Below are positions 55,901-64,000 of a stretch of DNA of 64,000 nt, one piece after another. Source of the DNA: Euptelea pleiosperma (taxonomy: Eukaryota; Streptophyta; Magnoliopsida; Ranunculales; Eupteleaceae). Positions within the stretch are counted from its first letter, which is position 1, and each line of letters starts with the position of its first letter. The DNA is taken from NCBI GenBank assembly GCA_035048495.1, contig CM068553.1, forward strand, positions 27,056,978 to 27,120,977, written 5' to 3'. Position numbers and translations under genes: made by a program. The notes beneath the pieces were generated by a model that saw only the letters and a program-made list of their open reading frames with translations, ran no database searches and was not told the origin of the DNA.

Positions 55901-58900
55901 CTAGGATCATCAACCATAGCATCTCGCATAAGCCGTGAGCCACAGCTCGAAACGAGCCTCTGCACTGGACCTAGCAACCACATGTTGCTTTTTTCTTCTC
56001 CAGGTCACAAGGTTTCCCCCAACAAAGGTGCAATACCCTGATGTGGATCGTCTGTCATCTTTGGCACCTGCCCAATCTGCATCAGTGTAAGACTCCACTC
56101 TCATGTGATCGTTCTGCTTGAAGAGAAGCCCCTTTCCAACGGAGGATTTGAGATATCTTAAAATCCTATAGGATACCTATAGGTGAGTCTATCTCGGTGA
56201 GTGCATGTACTGGCTGATCACACTAACAGCATATACAATATTTGGCCTTATCACACTGACATGCCTATGTGGATGCCACATGGATATGAGTAAAGGGGTG
56301 ACTGTTAGTGAGGATGCTACCCTGACCATGGAAATCATCCCCACTGCATATCAGCCCATTCAAAATTCTATCCCTATCAAATGTGGACTTAAATTTCACG
56401 GTGAAATAAATTATCCAGATATTTTCAACTTGTAATCCCCTTTGATGGGTCTAGAAAATATCAAAATGGAATGATTTGTTATGAGGAGGGACTCCATGGT
56501 GAGGAGATCATAAACACCCAAGATCATCCTTTTGGCTTATGGGGCATATGTGTATTGTATGTATTTGTAAATGCATACATATTGAAGGACATATTATATA
56601 ATGTTATGTCTTGGTAATATATTAATGTATTATACTTAGCTAATATATAAAAGGGCCAGGCATAACCTGGTCCAATCCAACCCAACCCAAGTCGGGATTG
56701 GATTAAGTATCTTGGCTTGGGTTGAGGACCTCGGGTTGAGAGATTCTCAAGTAAGGCCTACTAATGGAGTTGAATGTTTAATTATTAGAGTTAATAGACC
56801 CCAACCCAGCATGAGTTGTACCCCTACCTAAAGGCCCAACCATAAGACCAAGTTTCACTGGAGCGACATCACTTAAACCAAATTAAATGTGACTCATGCT
56901 TGCTCATACTTACATAACTTTCAATCTCCAAAACTTTGGTTTTTGGAAATTTAGTTTAACAACCAATTTTCGTTTGATTTGTAAAAATAAATAAAGAAAA
57001 CATAGCAAACCAAGACAAGAAGTGAACTACCAAACTTTATAACCAAAACAAAAGTCCATCAATTGATCTGTATCCAAAATTCTCTAGGGTTATGACCAAT
57101 GGATAGGTATGGTTGGCCAAACTCCAACAAGAATGCAAAGCTCAAATGAAATCATCCATCTAACTAAATTAAGGAATCCTTATCAGTCCACATGAAGGCA
57201 ATAGGCAAAGCATAAATTTGGAACATTTAATAGAAACCAATGTTTTTAAATGCAAAGGAGTAGGGGTGAGATGCTTCAATGGCCTAAAGCGTGAGGCGTA
57301 AACCCTAAGGCATAACATGCAAGTCTCATGAGCACGCCTTTTAAAATGAATACTAAAATAAGAAAATAAATAAATAATAGGATAATTTAATAAAGAAATT
57401 TTGGTAAATTTGTGGAAAAATAGCATTCATCTAGTTCATATGGAGAGAGATGTTTTTGTTGCTTTTATTTAATCTAGAATAGTTTATTATTATTTAAAAA
57501 GAAAAAAATAAATAAATAAATAAATTGCATTTTTTTAAGGTACAATTGCTCCCACTGGCATATGTATGTGAGCCACACGCCTCTGACACAAGGCATTAAA
57601 AAAGGTATAAAAGGCATGAAGCATAAGCCTCAATGGACAAGGCATATAAATCACAAGCTTTTAAGTTTGTTTAATAAGCCTTGGGGCGTTTTGGGAAAGC
57701 ATCACCCTGAGGCAAGCCTCGAGGCATAAGCCTCAAAATGCCTTTTCTAACACTAATAGAAATATCTCATTTTCTTGAAAAATAGTAGCATCCTTTGGCC
57801 CAACTTACTTCAATAGCATCGTACAAAAGCATTCACTCTCATTATGGAAAACACCCCTACCAATATCCTTATATGTGATAATTGCACAATCCTACCAGCT
57901 CTTTTTTTTATCCAAAACCCTACTAGCCAATTGATGGCCAGCTTGCAAGTACACCTTTGAATCAATGCAACAACATTTGTGGGGCTCTCAACATTGAGGA
58001 ACTTTATCCTGACGATTAGACCCATTCCACCACCTCTGTACCAACCACTAAGTAATTAATAATCTCTCTACTGAAGATTTTATGGTTGATCCAACTATAT
58101 AAAAACTTTAATTGGAGGAATAAACATTCCTATATGCATCAGATGTTTGGATTGCAATCTTAACTAACCTTAAGAATCGGTTCTTCTAAGCCAAGACATC
58201 TCAGTATTTTGCCTAATTGGAACAAAACATCAAGTATTGAAATTCCTTAATGTTTCAAATTTTGTCATTTTGTCTCGATTCATCTCACCAAGACAAACTA
58301 AGATGATATGAAACCATTCAAAAAATGCTAAACGGAAAAAAATGAATTCTTTTTTATGCAAGGGGAAATAAAAAGATTCTTTTATTATTGCTTTGGCACA
58401 TTTTTTGGGCGCACTGACTCATGAATGTTTAGCCCACTATCCTGATGGACCTACACACTAAAAATCAGCTTGATATGTGATTTATTTATAGCCATTGGAT
58501 TTGAGAATTTTCCTTATGGGCTTGGACCAATGTTTATCAATCATGGGCCTCTCCATGAAGCCCATGAGGAAAAATGAACAATCCAATGGCTAGGAATCAT
58601 CCATTAGGTTAATTTTTGATGTCTAGGTTCACTTGAGGTGGGCCAACTATTCATGGGTCAGTGGGTCCAAAAAATGTACAACATGGCAATATTTGGTGTT
58701 ATCTGTCGTAAGGGCAGTATTGTAATACTCTTTAGGTGTGTAAGGGCATACTTATCCATGTAAATGGTTTCTCGTATAAATAAGAGATTGGAGTCATTTG
58801 ACATACATGCTCTCCCTTTTCTCTCCTTCTTCGTCATCTTCTTTCTCCTTTTTCTTTGTCTCCATCAAACCCTAACCCTAGAATCAAACCCTAAAATACA

Positions 58901-61900
58901 ACTTGGTATCAGAGCAAGCTACGATAAGGACCACGCACTGTTGCATCCCCGGCAAGTGCTGATGTCATCATTACCGTTGGCTAACTTCAGCAACCGTACC
59001 ATCGTGCACAGATCTCGAGCTCATGGGGTAAGTTCTACCGTAAGGATTGTATTTTTCTAAGAATTATGGTGATTTTTTGGGAATTTTTTTAGGCTGTTTC
59101 GATGGACTTTTGCTTATTCTTCGTCGAATAAAGGAAAATTTGTTTTTCAAGTTCCTTGAATGTTCTGATCTATGGGCGGGTTTTACCTTCGTTTGCTACT
59201 TGTTTTGGGTCCATTACATAATTACCAACACAATGAAACAACTCTCATCGAGTTTCGTGAAGAATCGAAGCTTCGGGAGATGAAACCCCCCTCCACAATT
59301 ACTGCATGGCCCTTTTTTTGCCCCCCTTCGGGCTGTTTTTGGGTTGTAAAACCCGGTGGAATCATCCTCCAATTGTATGAAGGTTTGTTTGTGTGTACAA
59401 CAACCTTTTGTCTCGGTTGATATTGGGTATCCATGTCTATCGGATGAGGTGTTGTAGGGTCCATGATGAGCTCAGAAGTAACCTTTGGAAGTGTCAGAGG
59501 GTCCATAGTGACTCAAGTTGGCTTTGAAAGCCCCGAATTACAAATTACCACAGTAAAGTTAGATGGAAAGAATTATTTGGAGTGGTCTCAGACAGCCAGG
59601 ATGTATATCGGTGGCCGAGGGAAGTTGGGATACATAACCGGGTGAGTTGTTAAGGCCAAGACAGTTGATGACCCATTGTTTGATAAGTGGGAAACTGAGA
59701 ACCTCACAATCATGTCTTGGCTCCTTAATTCCATGCAGCCCCCGTATTAGTTGCCCACCCTCAACTTTGAAAGTTAAAAAAATATTAGTAATAATTTTTC
59801 AGAAATACTCTTTTAAACGGCCGTTATAATGAAAATAATGGTCGTTATAATGGATTCAGACCTCCCCCGTTACGTTATGTATCAGAAAATAATGATCGTT
59901 ATTTTCTAAAAAAAATTCGTTAAAATAACGCTTGTTATTTTCGATATTTTCCCTCTTTTCGTTATAAAGTTTATTAAAAATTTGAATTTTGAATTTTGGC
60001 GTCATTCTTTTCCATTTTTGCCCTGTGCGTTACAATTTGTTATAATGGAAAAAATGGTAACGCCCCCAGTCCGTTATACCGTTATAACATCCCCTTTTAA
60101 ACATTGCTTAGTACAATGCCTACTCTTGAACAAAATCTGTACAATGCCCCCCTTAAAAGTTTGAAAATTAAAAAAAAATTCAAAAATACCCTTTTAAACC
60201 TAGTAGAATGCCCACCTTTGAACAAAATCCTAGTTCCGCTGCTGGGCTCAGTAAGCTTGTATTGTGATAACAAGGCAACAATCAGTATTGCTCATAGTCT
60301 AGTTCAACATTATCAAGCAAAGCACATTGAAGTAGACAAGCACTTCATATGAGAGAAGATTGTTACTAGGGAAGTTTGTACTCCTTTTGTGAAAACTCAA
60401 GAACAAGTAGCAGATATAGTCACTAAGAGAATTCTTAGTAATTAACTATACATGTGTCTTCTCAAGTTGGGCATCATAGATATCTACACACCAACTTGAG
60501 GGGGAGTGTTGTAAGGGGAGTGTTGTAAGGGTAGTATTGTAATACCCTTTACGTGTGTAAGGGCATACTTGTCCATGTAAATGGTTTCTCATATAAATAA
60601 GAAGATTGGAGTCATGTGACATACACATGCTCTCCCTTTCTCTCCTTCTTCTTCTTCTCTCTTTCTCCTTCTTTGTCTCTACCAAACCCTAACCCTAGAA
60701 TCAAACCCTAAAATACAACTTTATCTACATGCAAGATAAGTATTAGTTACTAAAACCTTAGGCTTCCCCTTAAGTCATATTAGATGAAAGATAAGGTAAT
60801 CCTGATATAACCATACATATCTAATATTTAGTTTATATTACAAAATTGTATACATTTTAATCTATCTTGGTTGTCCAATTGAAATTATGTATAAGAGCTC
60901 TTTGATGAAAAATCAGCTTGACCAAATGACTTTACCCACCTACAAATAAATCTATTTCTTAAATGTTGCTTTTTGTTTCTAGGCACACAAATAGTTCAGT
61001 AATTTGGGGGTTTATGTTCATCGGATTGGGTTACATATGGTCTAGTAGATCTTCTAGGTGGAAGCTGCAAACAGATATCTTGGATTGAAAGGAATATCCA
61101 ACTATACTATTGCAGAGGTCTATACCATAGAAAGAATAGTAGCACATGCACTACCCCATGAGAAAATTTGAGAAAAAACATTAAGTAAAAGGTACTTTTG
61201 GTACTGCTACCATACCAGTCTATTACAAAAATGGTACATCTTATCAACTTGGATTGTCTAATCTGTGGACCCCATGTGGGGACATTTTAGATTGAAAATC
61301 AACTTGATCAAATGATTTTAACCATCTGATAAATTGACCCTTTTTAAAACTGACACCCTTGTGTTTCTAGACAGAAAAAAAGAACCAATTGTTGGTTGTT
61401 TAAGACCATCTGATGGCTAACTTTTGGCTTGGAAATTCTACATGGGGTCTAGAAGTTGGATACATTGGACTGACAAACATTCCCCCATGTACGGTAGATG
61501 CATATACTATTGAACATATGGAAGTCCCAATATTATCACACTTACGATGGTACATAGTCTATATTAGCCAATGGGGATTATACTTATGAACTTGAACTTT
61601 CAATTAGTGAGACCTAGTAAGAGATACTATTACACAATGTTAGCTTATCTACGCATTAAACAAAATTTAGTGTAAAGTATCTTAATGTATCATATTGTAT
61701 TGGTTTAAAAAGTGTACTTTTTTTAGTATAAAGAGTTGTAGCTTGTAGGGGTCATTTGTTTTCTTTAAACATCTTTTTTAAGCTTATGCATGCATTAAAT
61801 TCATTATCCCATGTTTTTGTCTCACCAATTTCAAATGTCTCAAAAAGGTTTCATTTTGCCTTAGGGGTTTGTCTCGGTTTTGACCTAAGGCATACCTCAA

Positions 61901-63916
61901 GACCAAGATTTCAAACCTTGCTTTCTAGCTAAAAAGAAATATAATCGCATTTTCCCAATGCATCAAAGGTTGGTATTCCAACCAACAATTATAATAAACA
62001 GGGACATCTGAGTGGCCGTTACGTGAAAGCATCCACAGAAGAGACGGAGCTTACGCAAGAATGCAGTTAGACAATCCAAGTTTATCCATCAGAACCTATA
62101 TCTCTACGTTAAGCAAGATCAAGAGAGTCCATTTAGCAGCTCTAGCACATCACATCAATACAATGTTGCGATCCTTGCTATCAATTTGTAATGCCTCCAA
62201 TCAAACAAAACGATATTTGACAAATCTGGCATGCACAGACGATCACCAAAATGAGAGATGAGAGACAAAGAAACCAATAACTATTTTGTTTGTTATCAAT
62301 TTCTGCTGATTTGTTGGCTTCTTTTTACTCTCTTGCTGTAGATATTACTCTTAGTCCTGACTCGTTCCCTAGTGATCTTTCAAAAATTGTTGTGGAAGAC
62401 GCTAAGGGGTGTAAATATGATCGGTTGTAGATTCCTTTTTTTCTTATTTCAGGTAGGGGTCCCGCCTAACCCCAAGCTTTCCTTCTCCAAAAAAAACTAT
62501 TTTGAACCCCAAGTTAGAACCAATTACCTACTCATCTAATTAGATGGACATTCACCTCCGCAAAATAGTTCAACAAAGAGAATTCTCTATTTAATGAACA
62601 AGGCTAGCAAGCAGAGGAGAAGACCAGGACCCACCACCGAATGGGTCCCACCTAAGATGACTACAGGACCAAAAGTTATATAATTAGAGGATCTCAACCT
62701 ATTTAACAAAGACACATACACGATTGTCGATGTCCGACATTGATACAGTATCAGACACGCTGACCCCCATACACCTGATATGTCGACACATCTGTACAAT
62801 TTATTCCTTATGTTGAAAGATCTATCCTTTAAAATACTTTAGTTCATGTTAAGTATACAATATAAAGAGAATGTATTGAGATTAAGCTGATATACATTAA
62901 AATCATATAAATAATAGCTAAAAATAAAATATTTGAATAATTTGAGATTTTTTTGAAAAGGTGTTAGCATGTGTCCGATACATGAATATGGCAAGGTGTC
63001 TGACATGGCAAATTCTTTAGAAAACGTAGTGTCCTTGTTAGATGTATCTCGACCATTTAATATTTCTATTCCTTTAGACAGTGAAATAAATCCGGTAAAG
63101 CTCCAAAAAAAAGGCTGATTTGTGACCTAAGAAGTCTCGTATGTGGGCCCATTCGGACACAAGTCATGATAATGCTTAAGGACAGGCATTTTGAGTCTAA
63201 GTACTCAGACGAAAGATGCTCCCAACAACAAAATACTATGTTGCAAGTGTTGAATACATTCAAATGATAGTATTCTCTCATCGTCCATCCAAAAATCAAA
63301 TGCAGATCATACAAAATCAATGAAAAAAAAATTGCATTATTGACTAATCAACACGATTTAAAGCATAACAAGACACCACGAATCAAAATTAAATTTTTTC
63401 TTTGGTGGGTGGTTGACATTAACCTTACCATAACAACGGCCACGACAGCCATAACAAAAGCTACCGTCCCGGGCAAAATGCTGTTTGGAATGTATGGAAC
63501 GAATGTTGACCACATAACCTGCAATTGTTCCCAAAAGGAAAACAACAACAACAATCAATCAATCAATCAATTAAACTTTCCCTATAAAATTGACTAACAG
63601 ATTCAAGAGGCAATCTCAGGTTCACCTGTGGAAGAACAGAGAGCCCGCCAATCGTGATGAAATCTTCCCAAAACCGCCATATCCCGGTGTTAAGCAAATT
63701 AAAATAATTCATGAAATTCAAAACGAGACCAGCCAGTACCACAACCGAAGTCACCGTGAAATGAGGCAGAGGCATGGCTTCTGCCATCGCGAGCTGAGCA
63801 ATCACAATATACGTCGAGATAACTCCCAATGTCTGAACCAGAATCGCCTCCGTCTCCTTCTTCTTCGCAAAGTAAGAAAGCAGTGATAAATTCCCAAGCA
63901 ATCCAGTGAGCATTCC
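43895..63916 (-). CDS. MEX1: Maltose exporter MEX1 (plastid envelope), 3' seven coding exons; 5' end outside window
   Basis: Exons, in transcript order on the minus strand: 63916-63626, 63518-63429, 47123-47022, 46928-46810, 45048-44986, 44878-44817, 43977-43895. All have GT donors and AG acceptors, and their 810 bp join in phase into 269 residues plus TGA. Recognisable segments: GMLTGLLGNLSLLSYFAKKK, TEAILVQTLG, NFMNYF, WRFWEDFITIGGLSVLPQ, VMWSTFVPYIPNSILPG, GKLSEKGVKFV, WTATLLFMWMP, WTNFLNPDNIKGLSAFSMLL, NGLMIPRALFIRD, FTGSTWASFL, ISREFFLAATLGL, SLKELVFG. MEX1 exports maltose from starch breakdown across the chloroplast inner envelope. The Arabidopsis protein is about 415 residues, so about 145 N-terminal residues with the transit peptide are missing to the right. 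No internal stop: probably functional. Confidence 0.93.
44817..44878 (-). CDS. MEX1: MEX1 exon
   Basis: 62 bp. Acceptor TTCCAG|CTTAAA, donor GGATAG|GTTGTT. Encodes LNSISREFFLAATLGLYVWI; leaves one base of a Gly codon. Confidence 0.9.
44986..45048 (-). CDS. MEX1: MEX1 exon
   Basis: 63 bp. Acceptor TTTTAG|GTTCAC, donor GTACTG|GTCAGT. Encodes FTGSTWASFLHGWGNLTCMY; both ends split a codon. Confidence 0.9.
45719..45872. mobile_element. MITE with 26-bp perfect terminal inverted repeats
   Basis: Positions 45719-45744 (starting GTGAGCTTTTTACCTCTTCC) and 45847-45872 are exact inverse complements. The 154-bp element has an AT-rich interior. No clear target duplication. It lies in the MEX1 intron between exons 46810 and 45048. 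Confidence 0.75.
46302..46547. mobile_element. hAT-type MITE in a MEX1 intron
   Basis: 246 bp, ends TAGGGGTGTTAATGGG and inverse GAGGGGTGTTAATGGG (15 of 16). Flanked by a perfect 8-bp target duplication CTTATGGA (46294-46301 and 46548-46555), the hAT hallmark. Interior rich in GGGCCA/TGGGCT motifs, non-coding. It sits between the exons at 46810 and 45048. Confidence 0.9.
46810..46928 (-). CDS. MEX1: MEX1 exon
   Basis: 119 bp, phase 0 in and two extra bases out. Acceptor TTCAG|TGGACA, donor CATGTG|GTAAGT. Encodes WTNFLNPDNIKGLSAFSMLL to LFIRDFM, the most conserved stretch of the family. Confidence 0.93.
47022..47123 (-). CDS. MEX1: MEX1 exon
   Basis: 34 codons, phase 0. Acceptor TTTCAG|GCACGA, donor CAGATG|GTATTT. 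Encodes ARMGKLSEKGVKFV and SGWTATLLFMWMPITQM. Confidence 0.92.
47124..48589. other. MEX1 intron, left part, without recognised elements
   Basis: Low-complexity AT-rich intron sequence. A tandem 'aaaaggcatgctttagagaagaaa' type duplication occurs at about 48327-48390. No exon or transposon ends recognised. Confidence 0.4.
48595..49544 (-). pseudogene. L1-type LINE 3' end (zf-RVT region), 5'-truncated
   Basis: On the minus strand, pieces read WNFSFRRNMND, MDSLASLLLRVG, FFVWTVIQNKLLIVDHLISR and MCVLCKANAESVDHL, the zinc-binding zf-RVT domain at the C-terminus of plant L1 reverse transcriptases (Cys-x2-Cys and His residues visible near 49150-49200). Frame breaks are frequent. On the minus strand the sequence runs to an A9 run (T9 at about 48701-48709), a possible poly(A) end. 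The upstream side is cut at 49545 by a copia LTR. Confidence 0.7.
49545..49734 (-). repeat. 3' LTR of a minus-strand copia element
   Basis: Read on the minus strand: TGTTGTCAAGGTGTACCC at 49734 to ATTATTACAACT at 49545, 190 bp. The AACT end matches that of the other two small copia elements here. The purine tract lies just before it (on the plus strand CTCCCCCT, 49735-49742), and is split there by the nested element. Confidence 0.75.
49743..49958 (+). repeat. 5' LTR of nested copia element
   Basis: 216 bp, TGTTATCAGATACGTATT to TTCAACT, containing TATAAATAAG near 49845, followed at once by the tRNA-Met primer site. Confidence 0.9.
50788..52400 (+). pseudogene. Copia gag and protease region, frameshifted
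   Basis: ATG 50788 (MEKQPTLVEK) begins gag: LQITSVKLDSKNYLRWAQVA, then GDTVEPP and QWETE. A frame shift near 51080 moves the reading to MSWLLNSMEPEISQSF, AREVWEITRKTYSEQQNAGR, ISQYYTALRTMWQELD. The CCHC knuckle CDYCGKLGHVRDRC is at 51693-51734. The protease motif WIIDLGASEHMTG (about 51993-52031) has Leu where copia proteases have the DSG serine (TTA at 52005-52007, one base from TCA). TAG at 52398-52400 replaces what is usually Trp in LWHARLGH. Gag and protease would form and mature the particle. Confidence 0.88.
52401..53429 (+). pseudogene. Copia integrase with an internal tandem duplication
   Basis: Starts with ARLGHVSFQYLKHLFPAL and HCETCELSKH (the HHCC zinc finger), then HSDVWGPSLV with the first catalytic Asp (52578-52580). 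A 185-bp segment (52576-52760) is repeated at 52761-52946 with a few changes and one extra T. A TAG stands at the end of each copy (HT-stop-YGASIK). The sequence continues RSDQGGKYMFGG and TPQQNGVVERK (catalytic Asp and Glu region), then RIFGCVCFVH and LDPKALKCVFLGY. A frame shift near 53425 ends it. Confidence 0.85.
52576..52946 (+). repeat. Tandem duplication of 185 bp inside the integrase
   Basis: Unit 1 52576-52760, unit 2 52761-52946. Both run from CTGATGTGTGGGGTCCTTCA to TCCATCAAGGTCCTT. They differ by an extra T in the T-run, CCGC/TCGC, GATGACC/GATAACC and a few other bases. Confidence 0.92.
53513..55337 (+). pseudogene. Copia reverse transcriptase and RNase H
   Basis: After a variable linker, TAG at 53891-53893 interrupts HPR-W-KTAMVEEM. 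The RT core follows: NKTWELVDLPRGKKPVGCRW, YKARLVAKGYTQTYGIDY, QLDVKNAFLQGDSHEEVYM, ALCGLKQSPRAWF, and the active site YVDD at 54434-54445. A TAG at 54665-54667 (VETPIE-stop-NHQL) breaks the frame without shifting it. RNase H follows: LVGRLIYLSLTRPDI, YTDADWAG, RSSAKAEFRAM. A frame shift near 55130 precedes YCDNKAAISIAHN and VADVFTKGVPS. Most active-site residues remain, so the decay is moderate. Confidence 0.9.
55399..55614 (+). repeat. 3' LTR of nested copia element
   Basis: 216 bp, starting TGTTATCAGATACATATT after AGGGGGAG and ending TTCAACT. A few substitutions from the left LTR, for example GGGTAATTATG for GGGTTATTATG. Confidence 0.9.
55615..56225 (-). pseudogene. Minus-strand copia fragment: RNase H end and purine tract
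   Basis: On the minus strand, from right to left: ISQYMHSPR, ILRYLKSSVGKGLLFKQND, HMRVESYTDADWAGAKDDRR, then a frame shift near 55925, MAHGLCEMLWLMILVAELGF, YYDNKATRSIAHNPVQHDRA, FVKTDEQVAYVFTKGVPG, and CCAACTTGAGGAG leading to the tract. It is the interior partner of the LTR at 49545-49734, separated from it by the nested plus-strand element. It breaks off near 56225, so the rest of the element is deleted. Confidence 0.85.
56290..56520. repeat. MITE-like repeat related to the foldback at 19931
   Basis: Holds GTTAGTGAGGATGCTACCCT, TATCAGCCCATTCAAAATTC, TCAAATGTGGACTTAAATTT and CTCCATGGTGAGGAGATCAT. These blocks also occur, partly inverted, in 19931-20320 and 23340-23920. Confidence 0.5.
56521..58393. 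other. MEX1 intron with decayed repeats
   Basis: A GGGTTGGG/CCCAACCC-type stretch at 56640-56830 resembles hAT MITE interiors. Repeated AAGGCATAAGCC / GAGGCATAAGCC motifs at 57270-57740 are a dispersed repeat. No coding region found. Confidence 0.4.
58394..58682. mobile_element. Foldback MITE beside the short copia element
   Basis: Left arm CACATTTTTTGGGCGCACTG with ACTCATGAATGTTTAGCCCA; right arm the inverse of GACCCATGAATAGTTGGCCC and TACATTTTTTGGACCCACTG. It contains AAAAATCAGCTTGATATGTG, a module of the dispersed family. Its right edge lies about 20 bp before the copia LTR at 58704. Confidence 0.6.
59463..59760 (+). pseudogene. gag N-terminus of the short copia element
   Basis: ATG 59463, MMSSEVTFGS, then LQITTVKLDGKNYLEWSQTA and GGRGKLGYITG, closely parallel to the gag of the 49743 element. 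TGA at 59643-59645. Recognisable gag continues (DKWETENLTIMSWLLNSMQP) until about 59748, then stops abruptly. Confidence 0.85.
59760..60235. repeat. Repeat DNA inside the short copia element, Helitron C-unit-like
   Basis: Contains CGGCCGTTATAATG, TGTGCGTTACAATTTGTTAT, AATGGAAAAAATGGTAACGC and CAGTCCGTTATACCGTT, the sequence core of the Helitron C units (for example 22940-23010). The joints carry CCTTTTAAAC-type repeats on both sides. No Helitron ends remain. Confidence 0.6.
60236..60444 (+). pseudogene. RNase H C-terminus of the short copia element
   Basis: SLYCDNKATISIAHSLVQHY, KHIEVDKHFI, a TGA stop, then EKIVTREVCTPFVKTQEQVA and DIVTKRILSN. It corresponds to the last 65 or so residues of copia pol. 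Confidence 0.85.
60726..62390. other. MEX1 intron without recognised genes
   Basis: AT-rich. Two diverged direct segments ('gattgaaaatcaacttgatcaaatgattttaacc' type, near 60905 and 61290) suggest an old repeat. No coding evidence. Confidence 0.4.
62391..62500 (+). repeat. LINE 3'-tail-like fragment
   Basis: AAGGGGTGTAAATATGATCG, then a T-run and GGTAGGGGTCCCGCCTAACC. The last part repeats, inverted, at 31525-31555. Probably a decayed LINE end. Confidence 0.3.
62501..63428. other. MEX1 intron, right part, without recognised elements
   Basis: Nothing recognised on either strand apart from short AT-rich runs up to the donor of the exon ending at 63429. Confidence 0.4.
63429..63518 (-). CDS. 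MEX1: MEX1 exon
   Basis: 30 codons, phase 0. Acceptor ATTGCAG|GTTATG, donor GTTATG|GTAAGG. Encodes VMWSTFVPYIPNSILPG and a hydrophobic AFVMAVVAVVM segment. The intron that follows is 16305 bp. Confidence 0.92.
63626..63916 (-). CDS. MEX1: MEX1 exon (first in window)
   Basis: 97 codons, phase 0 at both ends. Acceptor TGCAG|GGAATG, donor CCACAG|GTGAAC. Encodes GMLTGLLGN through GGLSVLPQ, with about three hydrophobic membrane segments. Confidence 0.93.
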
Positions 63917-64000
63917 CTGCATTCCAGAATTCCACTTTGTTAGTGTTTCCCCGTCTCCCTAAAAGATCAAAACTTCAAGAAACAGCGATTAATCACCAGC

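Larger units (their letters stand above)
58704..60720 (+). mobile_element. Short copia deletion derivative (2017 bp)
   Basis: LTRs of 200 bp, 58704-58903 (TGTCGTAAGGGCAG to ATACAACT) and 60521-60720. Perfect 5-bp target duplication TTATC (58699-58703 and 60721-60725). Primer site TGGTATCAGAGC at 58904-58915; purine tract GAGGGGGAG at 60498. The interior keeps only the start of gag and the end of RNase H; between them is unrelated repeat DNA. It depends on enzymes from a full relative. It lies in the MEX1 intron. Confidence 0.93.

Noticed and set aside
62061..62261. 66-codon ORF as a host gene
   Set aside because: Short, no motif, no splice partners, inside the MEX1 intron.

Overview
This is nuclear DNA of a flowering plant, in a repeat-rich region. 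The evidence is plant-type LTR retrotransposons with tRNA-Met primer sites, plant Helitrons and MITEs, and host genes found only in plants: a plastid maltose exporter (MEX1), BAHD acyltransferases and a fasciclin-like arabinogalactan protein. The species cannot be fixed from the sequence alone.

Left part (1-15 kb): a small TRIM-like element, MITE copies, and a decayed Ty3/gypsy element (about 2296-14735). The gypsy element is interrupted by an inverted LTR-like pair. Inside that lies a complete 8849-bp copia-type element (3362-12210) with 1.67- and 1.70-kb LTRs, a perfect 5-bp target duplication ATAAG, a decayed gag, no recognisable pol, and an extra downstream ORF. Its LTRs carry 14-16 copies of a palindrome close to TCCAATCGATTGGA just upstream of a TATA box.

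Middle (14.7-34 kb): mostly Helitron material. A minus-strand element of about 5.2 kb (14736-19921) is followed by three modular concatemers of short non-autonomous units (20325-23254, 25860-26750, 33029-33697). The units have A|TCTATATAAC starts and hairpin-CTRR|T ends joined head to tail. Foldback and TIR elements and a diverged LTR of the palindrome-bearing family are interspersed.

Host genes: two closely related intronless BAHD acyltransferases (27682-29037 and 36852-38195, + strand), a two-domain fasciclin-like protein broken by two frame shifts (39479-40871, +), and the 3' seven coding exons of MEX1 on the minus strand (63916 down to 43895). The MEX1 exons join in phase into 269 codons plus stop, and the 5' exons lie beyond the right edge. 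None of the MEX1 exons stands out as a long ORF; I assembled them from splice sites and homology.

Right part (44-64 kb) is therefore mostly MEX1 intron. One intron is 16.3 kb (47124-63428) and holds a LINE fragment, a minus-strand copia element with a plus-strand copia element inserted exactly in its polypurine tract (49743-55614), and a 2017-bp copia deletion derivative with a perfect TTATC duplication (58704-60720). A hAT-type MITE with a perfect 8-bp duplication lies in another MEX1 intron.
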